DNA from: Caldilineaceae bacterium
Lineage (GTDB): Bacteria > Chloroflexota > Anaerolineae > Caldilineales > Caldilineaceae
Direction: 5' to 3'
DNA: 64,000 nt
Assembly: GCA_020634755.1 (NCBI GenBank)
Contig: JACKBC010000022.1
Coordinates: forward strand, 39,172 to 103,171
The translations under genes were made by a program, and so were the position numbers. The notes beneath the pieces are model-generated. The model worked only from the letters and a program-made list of their open reading frames with translations. It was not told where the DNA came from and made no database searches. Of this stretch, positions 16,530-25,796 are shown piece after piece. How positions within the stretch are numbered: position 1 is the stretch's first letter; each line of letters begins with the position of its first letter.

Positions 16530-17741
16530 ATGAAACCTGTATACAATGTAAGTGGAAGACCCTATTGGAAAGTTCTACAAATTGGCGCTGTATTGGCCAC
16601 TGCCTTCCTGTTGATGGCGCTGTTCAGCGTCCATACACAAGCACAATCCCTTGACGACCTGGCCTGCGTTGAGACCTTGCCCAGCGTGGTCTACTTGGGA
16701 GAGTATCCCGGAACCTATACGTTGCCCGACGGATACTCGACATTTGTGGTCAAGCGCCACAATCCATTTCGCTTTGATTTAGATGCCGGTCAAACAAGTG
16801 GCGGGGTCACACAGTACACAACGGCAGATCGTGAGCGCGTGTGGGCCTGCACGGGTGAATGCGATTTTACCGCCTTTAAATATGTGCCCATCGATTTGGG
16901 TGAATTGGGGACCGGTGCGCGTATCGATTTTGTGGTGTTGGATGATGACGGCTTGGCCCAAAATAACGATCAGCGCCGCGATTGGTGGGCGGTTGACGAC
17001 CCAATGCAGCCCTATCTGATTGTTGAAGATCAGCAGATGGTGGAAGACTTGAGCTTCACCGTGCCTTTTGAAGGTCACTGGTATTTCTATGCGGCCGATT
17101 CGATCGGGCTGATCACGCGTTGTGTGCAGCTGCCCGAGCCGACGCCGACGGAAACGCCGACCGCCACATCGACCCCTACGCTGACGCCAACGAGCACGGT
17201 GTTGCCAACGAATACGGTGTTGCCGACGAGCACGCCAACCATAACGCCCATGCCCACTGAGACGCCGACTGCAACGTCAACTGAGACGCCTGTGGCAACG
17301 GACACACCAACCGCAACGCCAACGGCTACCAATACGCCGGTTGTTTTGCCCACGGCTGTCACAGCTACGCCCACGCCGATCCCCACGGCTGTGCATCCAC
17401 CGACCGCCATCGATCTGGTCAGCTTTACGGCGACGCTGCATGGCGGTGGTACGGTGCTGCTGTGGGAAACGGGCAGCGAAGTACAAACGCTGGGATTCCA
17501 GCTATGGCGCAGCACTACGGGCACTCGGACAGATGCGATCCAAGTAACCACGACGCTGATTGCGGCCAAGGGGAGCGCAAACGACGGGGCCGATTACAGC
17601 TATACCGATATGGCGATCCAGCAGGGAATTCACTACACGTATTGGCTGCAAGAAGTGCGGCTAGACGGAACAACCCAAGATGTAGGTATGGTGCAGCCGC
17701 AATTTAGCGGAATGCTTTATCTGCCGCTGATTGCCCAATAA
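16530..17741 (+). CDS. Secreted stalk protein with conserved Cys-containing N-terminal domain (paralogue 1)
   Basis: The protein has 403 residues from ATG at 16530, behind GGGGGAAAG. A signal peptide covers residues 1-39 (QIGAVLATAFLLMALFSV, cut near TQAQS). Next comes a domain of about 150 residues with conserved Cys in LACVETLP, WACTGECDF and TRCVQ, plus VVLDDDGLAQNNDQRR and WYFYAADSIG. A TPTATST-type stalk follows, then PTAVHPPTAID and an FnIII-like domain (LLWETGSEVQTLGFQLWR, YTYWLQEV). No enzyme motif is visible. It shares all domains with the next gene. It is likely a surface or extracellular structural/adhesive protein; the N-terminal domain is unknown to me. Confidence 0.8.
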   Translation: MKPVYNVSGRPYWKVLQIGAVLATAFLLMALFSVHTQAQSLDDLACVETLPSVVYLGEYPGTYTLPDGYSTFVVKRHNPFRFDLDAGQTSGGVTQYTTADRERVWACTGECDFTAFKYVPIDLGELGTGARIDFVVLDDDGLAQNNDQRRDWWAVDDPMQPYLIVEDQQMVEDLSFTVPFEGHWYFYAADSIGLITRCVQLPEPTPTETPTATSTPTLTPTSTVLPTNTVLPTSTPTITPMPTETPTATSTETPVATDTPTATPTATNTPVVLPTAVTATPTPIPTAVHPPTAIDLVSFTATLHGGGTVLLWETGSEVQTLGFQLWRSTTGTRTDAIQVTTTLIAAKGSANDGADYSYTDMAIQQGIHYTYWLQEVRLDGTTQDVGMVQPQFSGMLYLPLIAQ

Positions 17742-17778
17742 TAGATTGCCCAATACGAAGTTGTAGTGTTGTGCGAAA

Positions 17779-17813
17779 AGAGCCCCAGGCGTCCGCCTGG
17801 GGCTCTTTTTTTT
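17779..17813 (+). terminator. Rho-independent terminator after paralogue 1
   Basis: AGAGCCCCAGGCG pairs with CGCCTGGGGCTCT around a TC centre and is followed by a run of nine T. It lies 40 nt past the stop codon, so the two paralogues are probably separate transcripts. Confidence 0.92.
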
Positions 17814-18016
17814 ATAGCATAAATTATTGGACTGAATAGGATCTGACTTTTGTCCTGCATGCATTGACATCATTTTGTAACATAATGACATCAACCCGTT
17901 CAATACAAATGTAGCACTTGGGCGTATGATAAATGTAAGTTTGCACCATAGGACAAAATGCCAAGAACCAAACGTAGCATAGTAAATTATACTTAAGGAT
18001 TCAACGGAGAGTTAAC

Positions 18017-19291
18017 ATGAATGCACTAGAATCTCTACGCACCAAGGTGAGTGCTCAACACATTGTTGTTTTTGTAGGAGCCATTGTTCTCCTCATTGTC
18101 TTTTTTGCTTCTACAAATGCTCAGTCCCCCGAGGTATTTGAAGATAGCATCGGCCCCGTCAGTGGTGAGCTGTTTTGTGTGGATCAGCTGCCTGAAATCA
18201 CCTTTTTAGGTGAATATCCTGGCGATTATACGCTGCCGGCGGGCTACGACATGTTTATTGTCAAGCGCCGCGGCCCGTTCCGTTTTGATCAGGAAGCGGG
18301 AGCTACTCAAAATGGTCAGCAGGTGTACAGCACCAAAGATCGCGAACGCGTGTGGGCCTGCACGGGCGAATGTACCTTTTCTTCCTATAACAAAACCGCT
18401 GTCGATTTTGGGGCGGTGTCGACCGGACAGCAGCTTGAAATCATCGTGCTGGATGACGACGGGCTCGCCCAAAACGACGATCAGCGTCGTAACTGGTGGG
18501 CTGCCAATGACGCCACGCTGCCACATGAAGTGGTGCAAGATCAGCAGATGACCGAATATCTTGATTTTACTGTGCCGTTCGATGCCAACTGGTATTTTTA
18601 TGCGGCCGACTCCATTGGGGTTGTGACGCAGTGTGTACAGCCGTTGCCGACGCCAACGCCTACAGAAACAGCCACCCCTGTTTCCACGGAGACGCCGACT
18701 GCAACCAATACCGTTGCACCCACGGCCACGGAAACAGCGACGCCCACGCCGACCAATACGGTTGCGCCAACGGAAACGGCAACGCCGACCGCCACAAACA
18801 CACCGGTGGCAACACAAACGGCTGAGTCCACGGCAACCGAAACGGTAGCGCCGACGGCCACGAGTACGCCAACCAATACGCCCACTGTGCCGGTGGCTGG
18901 CCATGAAGTGACGGCTACGCCCACACCATTGCCCACCGCCGTGCATCCGCCGACCGCGATTGAGGTGATCCAGATGGCGGCTCATGTGAACAATGACCAG
19001 GTAATCGTTAACTGGGAGACTGGTTCAGAAATTGGGACGCTGGGCTTTAACGTGTGGCGCGGCGCCAGCGGCCAACGTGCAGAAGCCATCCGGCTTACCG
19101 ACACGCTGATTCCCAGCCGCGGCAGCACGACGACCGGCGCCACGTATGAATTTACCGATATGACGGCCCAGACCGGCGTCCACTACACGTACTGGATTGA
19201 AGAAGTAGAGCTAGGTGGTACAAGTTCTGATGCAGGTTCTGTGCGAACAGAATTCCAGAGTTACTTCTATCTGCCCTACACAACCAGGTAA
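18017..19291 (+). CDS. Secreted stalk protein, paralogue 2
   Basis: This 424-residue protein has the same architecture as the gene at 16530. A signal peptide (IVVFVGAIVLLIVFFAST, cut near NAQS) is followed by the N-terminal domain with LFCVDQLP, WACTGECTF, LDDDGLAQNDDQRR, WYFYAADSIG and TQCVQ. Then come a Thr/Pro stalk, PTAVHPPTAIE and the FnIII-like domain (VNWETGSEIGTLGFNVWR, YTYWIEEV). ATG at 18017 has GGAGAG 8 nt upstream. The N-terminal and C-terminal domains are conserved while stalk length differs, as expected of tandem duplication followed by repeat slippage. Function unknown; probably cell-surface exposed. Confidence 0.82.
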   Translation: MNALESLRTKVSAQHIVVFVGAIVLLIVFFASTNAQSPEVFEDSIGPVSGELFCVDQLPEITFLGEYPGDYTLPAGYDMFIVKRRGPFRFDQEAGATQNGQQVYSTKDRERVWACTGECTFSSYNKTAVDFGAVSTGQQLEIIVLDDDGLAQNDDQRRNWWAANDATLPHEVVQDQQMTEYLDFTVPFDANWYFYAADSIGVVTQCVQPLPTPTPTETATPVSTETPTATNTVAPTATETATPTPTNTVAPTETATPTATNTPVATQTAESTATETVAPTATSTPTNTPTVPVAGHEVTATPTPLPTAVHPPTAIEVIQMAAHVNNDQVIVNWETGSEIGTLGFNVWRGASGQRAEAIRLTDTLIPSRGSTTTGATYEFTDMTAQTGVHYTYWIEEVELGGTSSDAGSVRTEFQSYFYLPYTTR

Positions 19292-19330
19292 GTGCATGAG
19301 TAAGTGCAAAGCATAGCCAAAATCACACAA

Positions 19331-19365
19331 AAAGGGCCAAGTCTGCTGCGACTTGGCCCTTTTTT
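19331..19365 (+). terminator. Rho-independent terminator after paralogue 2
   Basis: AAAGGGCCAAGTC and GACTTGGCCCTTT form a perfect 13-bp stem with a 6-nt loop, followed by T residues. It ends the 18017-19291 transcript. Confidence 0.92.
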
Positions 19366-19539
19366 CGCCTCTATCCACCTTTGGCGTGTCGTAAAAAAGG
19401 CATTCTCAGGAATTCCCAATATGATAGAGCTACTAAGTTTGTATTCTTGCGCAAACAGGAAAAAACTTTAGCTTGCGTACAGCCCCAATATTCTCATCTA
19501 CTTTTCGCTTCATACTTCTGGTGCATTCCCGCCCCATGT

Positions 19540-19545
19540 TATAAT
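19540..19545 (+). promoter_or_regulatory. Likely -10 box of pfkB, implying a leaderless or near-leaderless mRNA
   Basis: TATAAT lies only 7 nt before the pfkB ATG at 19553, where transcription would begin at or next to the start codon. No Shine-Dalgarno sequence is present in GTTATAATAAACGGC. The -35 region is weak. Confidence 0.35.
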
Positions 19546-19552
19546 AAACGGC

Positions 19553-20488
19553 ATGACGGCAATTATTACGTTGACGGCAAATCCCACGGTCGATAAAAGT
19601 ACAACAACGCAACAAGTTGTGCCGGAAAATAAGTTGCGCTGCGCCGCCTTGCAGCATGAACCGGGCGGTGGCGGCATCAACGTGTCGCGCGCCATTCACC
19701 AACTGGGCGGTGACTCAATCGCCTTCTTTTTGGCTGGCGGGCCCAATGGGCGCATTTTGCAGTCGCTGCTGAATGAACAGCAGATAGTGTGCCACCCGCA
19801 TCCCATTGCCGGGTGGACGCGTGAAAGCTTCAGCGTGTATGAGAACGCCACCACGTTGCAATATCGATTTGTGATGCCCGGGCCGGATGTACAGCCAGCA
19901 GAATGGCAGGACGCCCTAAACGAACTGGGCGAGATGGCGCGCAATGTAGATTACATTGTGGCCAGCGGCAGTCTACCTCCTGGTGTACCGGTCGATTTTT
20001 ACGCCCGTGTGGCTCGTCTTGTGCGCAGCACCAATACGCGGCTGGTGGTGGATACATCGGGCGATGCGCTGTGGGAAACGCTGAATGAGAGCGTCTTTAT
20101 GCTCAAACCCAATATTGTAGAATTGGAGACGCTCATGGGCCACAAATTTACCGAACAGGCGCAGATTCACGACGTGGCCAGCGAACTGATTCGAGACGGA
20201 AAATGTGAAATCATGTTGATCTCGCTGGGCGCCCAGGGTGCGTTTGTGGCGTCGGCCCAAGGTGGCGAATTTTTACGGGCGCCCACCGTGCCTATTCAAA
20301 GCAAAGTGGGTGCAGGCGACAGCATGGTGGGTGGCGCCGTGCTGGCGTTGGCGCAAGGCCGTTCTACGCACGAGGCCATGCTATACGGTGTGGCGGCCGG
20401 CAGCGCCGCGGTGATGACGCCTGGCTCATTGCTCTGTCGCCGCGAAGATACCGAAATGCTCTTTGCGCAAATGAAGTTAGCACAATAA
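19553..20488 (+). CDS. pfkB: 6-phosphofructokinase II (PfkB family sugar kinase)
   Basis: This 311-residue cytoplasmic kinase is predicted to phosphorylate fructose-6-phosphate to the 1,6-bisphosphate in glycolysis. It follows E. coli PfkB closely in recalled signatures: LTANPTVDKS, ENKLRCAALQHEPGGGGINV, WTRESFSVYE, QYRFVMPG, SGSLPPGV, LVVDTSGDAL, VKSKVGAGDSMVGG-like VGAGDSMVGGAV with the catalytic Asp, and VAAGSAAVMTPG. 1-phosphofructokinase or tagatose-6-phosphate kinase are the alternatives. Sixteen bases separate it from recN, so they likely form one transcript. The start lacks a ribosome site. Confidence 0.85.
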   Translation: MTAIITLTANPTVDKSTTTQQVVPENKLRCAALQHEPGGGGINVSRAIHQLGGDSIAFFLAGGPNGRILQSLLNEQQIVCHPHPIAGWTRESFSVYENATTLQYRFVMPGPDVQPAEWQDALNELGEMARNVDYIVASGSLPPGVPVDFYARVARLVRSTNTRLVVDTSGDALWETLNESVFMLKPNIVELETLMGHKFTEQAQIHDVASELIRDGKCEIMLISLGAQGAFVASAQGGEFLRAPTVPIQSKVGAGDSMVGGAVLALAQGRSTHEAMLYGVAAGSAAVMTPGSLLCRREDTEMLFAQMKLAQ

Positions 20489-20504
20489 GAACAACGAAAA
20501 GACT

Positions 20505-22385
20505 ATGCTGCACGAATTGCATATTCGCAATTTTGCCATTATCGATGATCTGCGTCTGACCTTTGGTCCGGGACTGAATATTCTGACCGGCGAAACGGGC
20601 GCGGGCAAATCGATTATTATTGACGCACTGGGCATGTTGCTGGGCGATCGCGCGTCCGCCGAATGGATTCGCGCCGGCGCCGATATGGCCGCCATCGAGG
20701 CGACTTTTCGAGTACCTGCACCGGTAGCAGAACGCAAGGGGGAGCCGCAGGAAGCAGCGGCTAAAGCCGACGAACAGGCTGATGCCGATGAAGTTGGCCG
20801 TCAAATCTACGCCATTTTGGAAGAGCAGGGGTTGGACGACCCGGACAGTGCGGACTGGGTACAGTTGGGCCGTGAGGTGCGGGCCAGTGGGCGCAACATT
20901 TGTCGGGTCAATGGCCGCATGGTCAATTTGCAAATTTTGAGTGATATTTCTAGTTTGCTGATTGATGTTCACGGCCAGGGCGAACATCTGAATTTGCTGC
21001 GCCCACGCACGCACATTCACCTGTTGGATCGCTACGCCGGTCTGCTGCCGGAACGCGCCCGCGTGGCGGAGCTGGTGCGCGAGCTGCGTGGCGTACGCAC
21101 CGAATTAAGTCGATTGCGTCGCGATGCGCGCACCATTGCCCAGCGGTTGGACTTGTTAAATTATCAGGTGGATGAAATCTTTAGCGCCAATTTGCAGCCC
21201 GCTGAGGAAGGTGAGCTGGAAGCGGAGCGTCGCCGGCTGAGCAATGCGGAAACATTGATTACGCTGGCACAAGCCGCCCAAGCTGCGCTCAGTGAGGAAA
21301 GCGGCGACGGAACACCTTGTGCGCTCGATCTGGTAGGTGAGTCGGTGGGCCGATTGGAACGGTTGGCGCGCATTGATCCCGACATGGAAGAGACGGTTGA
21401 AGCCGCCCAAAGTTTGCTGGAGCAACTCGCCGACTTGGCCCGCGCGCTGCAAGATTACGGTGAACAGCTTGAATTTAATCCCGAGCGTTTGCAGGAGGTC
21501 GAAGACCGCCTAGAGCTGATCAATACGCTGAAGCGCAAATATGGTGATACCATTGCGCAGATCAATGCCTTTGGCGAGAAGGCGCAGACCGAACTGGATG
21601 AGCTGAGCAATTGGGAAGTGAAGACCGCCAAATTAGAAGACGCTGAAGATAAATTGCTGCACGCAATTGGCAAGTTGGCGGCAGACCTGAGCCAAAAGCG
21701 GCAAGTGGCTGGTGAGCAAATGGCGCGCCAAGTTGTGACTGAATTGGCCGATTTGCGCATGGACCGGGCCCAGTTTAGCGTGGCCATCCATCAAACCGCA
21801 CAGGACGAAGGCGCCTATTTGCCCGATAACCGGCGCGTCGCGTTTGATGCCACCGGCGTGGATCAGGTCGAATTTTTAATGACCGCCAATCCTGGGGAAC
21901 CAATGCGTCCGCTGGCCAAGGTGGCCTCTGGCGGTGAAACGGCGCGCATTATGCTGGCGCTTAAAAGCGTGTTGGCCCATGCCGACGCCACCCCAACGCT
22001 GATTTTTGACGAGATTGACCAGGGCATTGGCGGTCGCGTGGGCGCTGTAGTTGGACAAAAGCTGTGGAAGCTCACAGAAGAGCAACTTTCCGTGGCCAAG
22101 ACGACCAAGAAGAAACAGGCCAACCAGGAGCCTTTTCATGGGCATCAAGTGCTGTGCATCACCCATTTGCCCCAATTGGCCGCATTTGGCGACGAACATT
22201 TTACAGTGAACAAGCGCGTGATTACCGACAATGGCGATGAACGCACCGGTACGGTTGTACAGCGCTTGGATGACACAGAGCGCCTGGAGGAGCTGATGCT
22301 CATGTTGGGGGCCACGACCGAGGCTGGGCGTCAATCGGTCCAGGAGATGTTGAAAGAAGTGGAGCAGGTAAAGGGCGCAAAATAA
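20505..22385 (+). CDS. recN: DNA repair protein RecN (SMC-like ATPase)
   Basis: This 626-residue protein acts early in recombinational double-strand break repair. The opening MLHELHIRNFAIIDDLRLTF and Walker A GETGAGKSIIIDALGMLLGD are typical of RecN. A coiled-coil middle (about 150-390) follows. The C-terminal half has the signature KVASGGETARIMLALKSVL and Walker B TLIFDEIDQGIGGRVGAVVG, then CITHLPQLAAFGDEHF. A hydrophilic insert (TKKKQANQEPFHG) interrupts the end of the ATPase head, and the N-terminal head has a charged insert rich in Glu/Ala (residues about 75-92). Length is slightly above the usual 550-570. Confidence 0.95.
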   Translation: MLHELHIRNFAIIDDLRLTFGPGLNILTGETGAGKSIIIDALGMLLGDRASAEWIRAGADMAAIEATFRVPAPVAERKGEPQEAAAKADEQADADEVGRQIYAILEEQGLDDPDSADWVQLGREVRASGRNICRVNGRMVNLQILSDISSLLIDVHGQGEHLNLLRPRTHIHLLDRYAGLLPERARVAELVRELRGVRTELSRLRRDARTIAQRLDLLNYQVDEIFSANLQPAEEGELEAERRRLSNAETLITLAQAAQAALSEESGDGTPCALDLVGESVGRLERLARIDPDMEETVEAAQSLLEQLADLARALQDYGEQLEFNPERLQEVEDRLELINTLKRKYGDTIAQINAFGEKAQTELDELSNWEVKTAKLEDAEDKLLHAIGKLAADLSQKRQVAGEQMARQVVTELADLRMDRAQFSVAIHQTAQDEGAYLPDNRRVAFDATGVDQVEFLMTANPGEPMRPLAKVASGGETARIMLALKSVLAHADATPTLIFDEIDQGIGGRVGAVVGQKLWKLTEEQLSVAKTTKKKQANQEPFHGHQVLCITHLPQLAAFGDEHFTVNKRVITDNGDERTGTVVQRLDDTERLEELMLMLGATTEAGRQSVQEMLKEVEQVKGAK

Positions 22386-22435
22386 TCGGATGACAAGATG
22401 TGTTTTTCGCATCTTGTCATCCGATTCTCTTTTTC
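22384..22435 (+). terminator. Terminator between convergent recN and phosphohexomutase
   Basis: A perfect 17-bp stem (22384-22400 with 22410-22426; loop TGTTTTTCG) is followed by TCTCTTTTT. It overlaps the last bases of the recN stop codon and lies just before the converging gene's stop at 22440, so it may end both transcripts. Confidence 0.9.
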
Positions 22436-22439
22436 TGTC

Positions 22440-23939
22440 TTATGCCGCTACCCTTTGCAGCTGTTCGATCTGGGCCTGCGCCAGAGCGGCGCCTTCTTGT
22501 AAAAGCTGCTGTACTTGGGCATCGCTACGGCTCTCGGCGTAGATGCGCAGCACGGGCTCGGTGCCGCTGGGGCGAATGAGCAACCAACTCTCGTCGGCCA
22601 GCGTAAACTTAACGCCGTCGCGGTCGCTGGCGCGTTTGACGGGCTGTGCGGCCAGCGTATCCGGCGCGGCCGACATGAGGCTCGCCACCAGCGTGGCCTT
22701 ATCAAACGGACGCACCGGCTGATCATTGCGGGCATAGCAGAATGGCCCTACGTCCGGCGCATCCATTAGCTCGCGCAAGAGCTGCGTCAGCGTCTTGCGC
22801 CGCGCCGCGACCATTTCCACCAGCAGCAGCCCCATGAGCAGCCCATCACCCTCTGGAATGTGCCCCAAAATGCTTATGCCGCCGCTCTCTTCGCCGCCGA
22901 TCAGCACCTGCTCTTGCATCATCAAATCGCTAATATAGTTAAAGCCCACCGGCGTTTCGTGAATCTTCAGATCATAGCGCGCGGCCAGCCGATTGAGCAT
23001 TTGGGTGGTGCTTACGGTTTTAACCACACTGCCGCGCAGGCCCCGATCATGCACCAGATATTCAAGCAGCAACGCCATAATGCAGTGCGGGTCCACAAAG
23101 GTGGGGTCGGCAAAGTGATCCCCAGGATCCACGGCGCCAATGCGGTCAGCATCGCCATCGGTGGCCAGCCCGATTTGATATTGGCCGGTGGCCATTTCGT
23201 CCAATAGGGGCTGTAAATGGCGCGCGATGGGTTCAGGATGGCAGCCATTAAAGCCGGGGTTCATTTCACCACGCAGCTCCATCACGCGGCAGCCGGCATC
23301 TTGCAGCAGCCGGGCCAAATGGGTGCGGCCAGCGCCATACATGGCGTCTACTGCTACCGACAGGTTGGCGGCGCGGATTGTCTCAAAGTTGACCAAGGTG
23401 CGCAGATGGTCTTCATAAGCTGTGAATGGGTTGAAAAGCTGCACCAGCCCTTTTTGTTTGGCTTCTTCTAGATCCATAACTTTGGGCGCTAGTCCCTGCT
23501 CGGCATGGGTGCGAAGGCGATTTTCAACATCTTTGCCATCGGCCGAACTGGCTGAACCGCCATAGGCGGCCTTTAGCTTAAGGCCGTTGTAGCGCGGTGG
23601 GTTGTGGCTGGCCGTAATCATAACGCCGCCGGAAGCGCCTTTGTCGGTAACGGCGTAGCTGATAATGGGCGTGGGGGCATCGCCTTGCGCCAGCCACACC
23701 TGCACACCATTGGCCGCCAACACTTCGGCCACGGCTGCGGCAAAGCGGTCACTGAGAAAGCGCGTGTCGTAACCGACCACCATGGTGGCAGGATGGGCCG
23801 CACGGCCATTGGTTTGCCGCAATGTGGCGTCATCTAGCGTTTTTTCGGCAATTGCCTGGGCCACTTTGCGCACGTTTTCAAAGGTAAAATCCTCACCAAT
23901 GACGGCTCTCCAGCCATCTGTCCCAAACTTTATGGTCAT
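22440..23939 (-). CDS. Phosphoglucomutase/phosphomannomutase family protein
   Basis: This 499-residue alpha-D-phosphohexomutase interconverts hexose-6-phosphate and hexose-1-phosphate, supplying glucose-1-P or mannose-1-P for nucleotide sugars. KFGTDGWRAVIGEDF opens the protein, GVMITASHNPPRYNG holds the catalytic phosphoserine, DGDADRIGAVD binds the metal, GGEESGGISILGH binds the sugar, and IRPSGTEPVLRIYAES binds phosphate. ATG at 23939 with AGGAGAG 8 nt upstream is chosen over the open frame to 24089. Mannose-1-P would feed GDP-mannose for gmd, but a GDP-mannose pyrophosphorylase is not in the window. Specificity cannot be read. Confidence 0.9.
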   Translation of the reverse strand: MTIKFGTDGWRAVIGEDFTFENVRKVAQAIAEKTLDDATLRQTNGRAAHPATMVVGYDTRFLSDRFAAAVAEVLAANGVQVWLAQGDAPTPIISYAVTDKGASGGVMITASHNPPRYNGLKLKAAYGGSASSADGKDVENRLRTHAEQGLAPKVMDLEEAKQKGLVQLFNPFTAYEDHLRTLVNFETIRAANLSVAVDAMYGAGRTHLARLLQDAGCRVMELRGEMNPGFNGCHPEPIARHLQPLLDEMATGQYQIGLATDGDADRIGAVDPGDHFADPTFVDPHCIMALLLEYLVHDRGLRGSVVKTVSTTQMLNRLAARYDLKIHETPVGFNYISDLMMQEQVLIGGEESGGISILGHIPEGDGLLMGLLLVEMVAARRKTLTQLLRELMDAPDVGPFCYARNDQPVRPFDKATLVASLMSAAPDTLAAQPVKRASDRDGVKFTLADESWLLIRPSGTEPVLRIYAESRSDAQVQQLLQEGAALAQAQIEQLQRVAA

Positions 23940-24198
23940 GAATGTTTCTCTCCTGGTTGTCTGCAATGCGACGTGCGAGCAATAATAGATCGCAATAGAG
24001 CGTAAGCCGTGAAATAGAAAAGCGAGCGCCGAAATAAAGCGCTCGCCATATTGTATCAAAAATAATTTGGCTTTTTTCTTTCTAATCACTTACACAATAG
24101 TTAATGTTCCTCTGCGGCTCCCTGATGATTGTCTTCAACAGGATCTATATTGCCCACTTGCTGAGGTAAGCCAGCCATAGATGCGCGGCGGCGCGTAC

Positions 24199-25612
24199 TC
24201 AATAGGCGCCTTTGCCCCGGATCACGGCACCGATGGTGCGCCAGAGAATCTGTAAGTCCAGCCAGAGTGAATAGTGTTGAATGTAGTAAAGGTCCTGGTC
24301 GGTGTGCAGATGCATGGGGTTGTCGCTGCGTCCGTTGATCTGCCACCAGCCGGTAATGCCTTGGGGCACGGCAAAACGCTTGCGCTGCCAGTTTTCATAC
24401 TCTTTGACCAACATGGGCAGCTCTGGCCGTGGGCCTACCAAGCTCATTTCGCCGCGCAGCACGTTAAAGAGCTGAGGCAGTTCATCAATGCTGGTGCGGC
24501 GCAGAAAGCGCCCAATGCGCGTGACGCGTGGATCATTGGGCTTTTTGTGAAAAAGGGCGGAAGCAGACTTTTCCGGCGGCACGTTTTCCGTGAGCTTCTG
24601 GTCGGCATTAACCACCATGGAGCGGAATTTGAGCATGTGGAACAGCTTGCCATTTTCGCCCACGGGCAGCACGGTAGAAGATGGACCGCCATCTTCCAGC
24701 TTGATGAGCAGCGCCACCAGCGCCAACAACGGTGACGTGATTAGCAAGGTGATTAGCGAAACCAAAATATCCAGCAGGCGTTTGGCAAAACGCTGCACGC
24801 CATCAATGGCCGGGTCGCGTAGCCCAATCGAGCGGAATGCCGCTCAGATTTTCCACCGTGGCGCCGTGGTAAGCCAGGTCAAAATAGTCGGGCACAATGC
24901 GCAAGCGGACCGGTAATTCGTGCAGGCGCGCCACTTGTTGGCCAGATGCGTATGCGCCTCTGGCAGGGCCACAATAATTTCATCGCATGATCGCGACGTA
25001 CATTCCGCTGTGTCTTCCAGCTTGCCCAAACGGTAGCCCCAACACGTGCGTGTCTTGCTTAAAAGGGCCGTATCTACAAAGCCCACAAACTCAATGCCGG
25101 GCCACTGTTGACGCTTAAATTCGCTAACAATTTCTTGCCCAATGGAGGCCGGCGCCCACCACCAGAATGCGCTAATGCTGGTATTGCCGTTGCTTTGCAA
25201 ACGATGACACGGCAGCACAATGCGATAACCCAGCAACATGACCAACGTGAGCGTGAAAAGTAGACGAATATCAGACGCAGCAGCGGAATATTGGCCAGAT
25301 AGAGCAGGCCCGCCAGCGAAAGAGCCGCCACAGTATGCGCCATGACAATGCGCTGGAATTCATCGATCCAGAAGATGATGCGCCGCGGCGTGTAACAAGA
25401 AAAGAAGAGAAAAGGGCCGCCCACAGCAAGCCAACGCTAATGTCATGCTCAAATTCGGCACGTACATCCAATGGGAATGTACTCCGGGCGCACTTCCTGA
25501 CCAAAGGGGATGATAAAGCGCAAATGGATAGCCCATGCCAGCCCCATCTGAACCATGACGCTATCGATCAGGAATAGAGTACCATATAGTTGATGCTAAA
25601 CCGCTTGAACAT
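24199..25612 (-). pseudogene. Frameshifted polyprenyl glycosylphosphotransferase
   Basis: All parts of a second priming transferase are present but spread over all three frames. From ATG at 25612 (MFKRFSINYMVLY) the recognisable pieces are VMVQMGLAWAIHLRFIIPFG, PLDVRAEFEHDISVGLLWAA, YTPRRIIFWIDEFQRIVMAH, LTLVMLLGYRIVLPCHRLQS, RILVVGAG, SIGQEIVSEFK, DEIIVALPEAHTHL, RIVPDYFDLAYHGATVENLS, IGLRDPAIDGVQRFAKRLLD and the catalytic domain to GKGAY. At least eight single- or two-base insertions and deletions separate them. One compensated pair near 24660-24684 turns the expected GPIFYRAARVG into GPSSTVLPVG inside the open C-terminal frame of 199 codons. The pieces read as well conserved, so sequence error or very recent decay are both possible. 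Confidence 0.8.
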
Positions 25613-25700
25613 TGCTCAGCTGATTCCTCTGTTTCTGGATGATGGTGGACAGGCAGTGATCGATTGGATAAATTCAAATGATTTGCGCTGATTTGTTCTA

Positions 25701-25796
25701 TATTCCGTACACCGCAACGGCGGTGTTGGCGATCTTAGGCGTCGGTCTCGATTGCTGGATCCGACGCTATCTCTTGCCGTTGCGATCTACTGATAT
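25701..25796 (-). promoter_or_regulatory. Structured leader element, family C copy 3 (tandem, proximal)
   Basis: On the minus strand it runs from ATATCAGTAGATCGCAACGG to CCGTTGCGGTGTACGGAATA. The outer stem is GTA + CGCAACGG with CCGTTGCG + TAC, and the inner stem is GCGTCGG with CCGACGC. It carries an extra CCG compared with copy 4, with which it is joined head to tail. It lies upstream of the broken priming transferase. Confidence 0.5.

Noticed and set aside
19553..20488. 1-phosphofructokinase (FruK)
   Set aside because: No fru PTS genes nearby, and the ENKLRC, RFVMPG and VGAGDSMVGG blocks match E. coli PfkB more closely.
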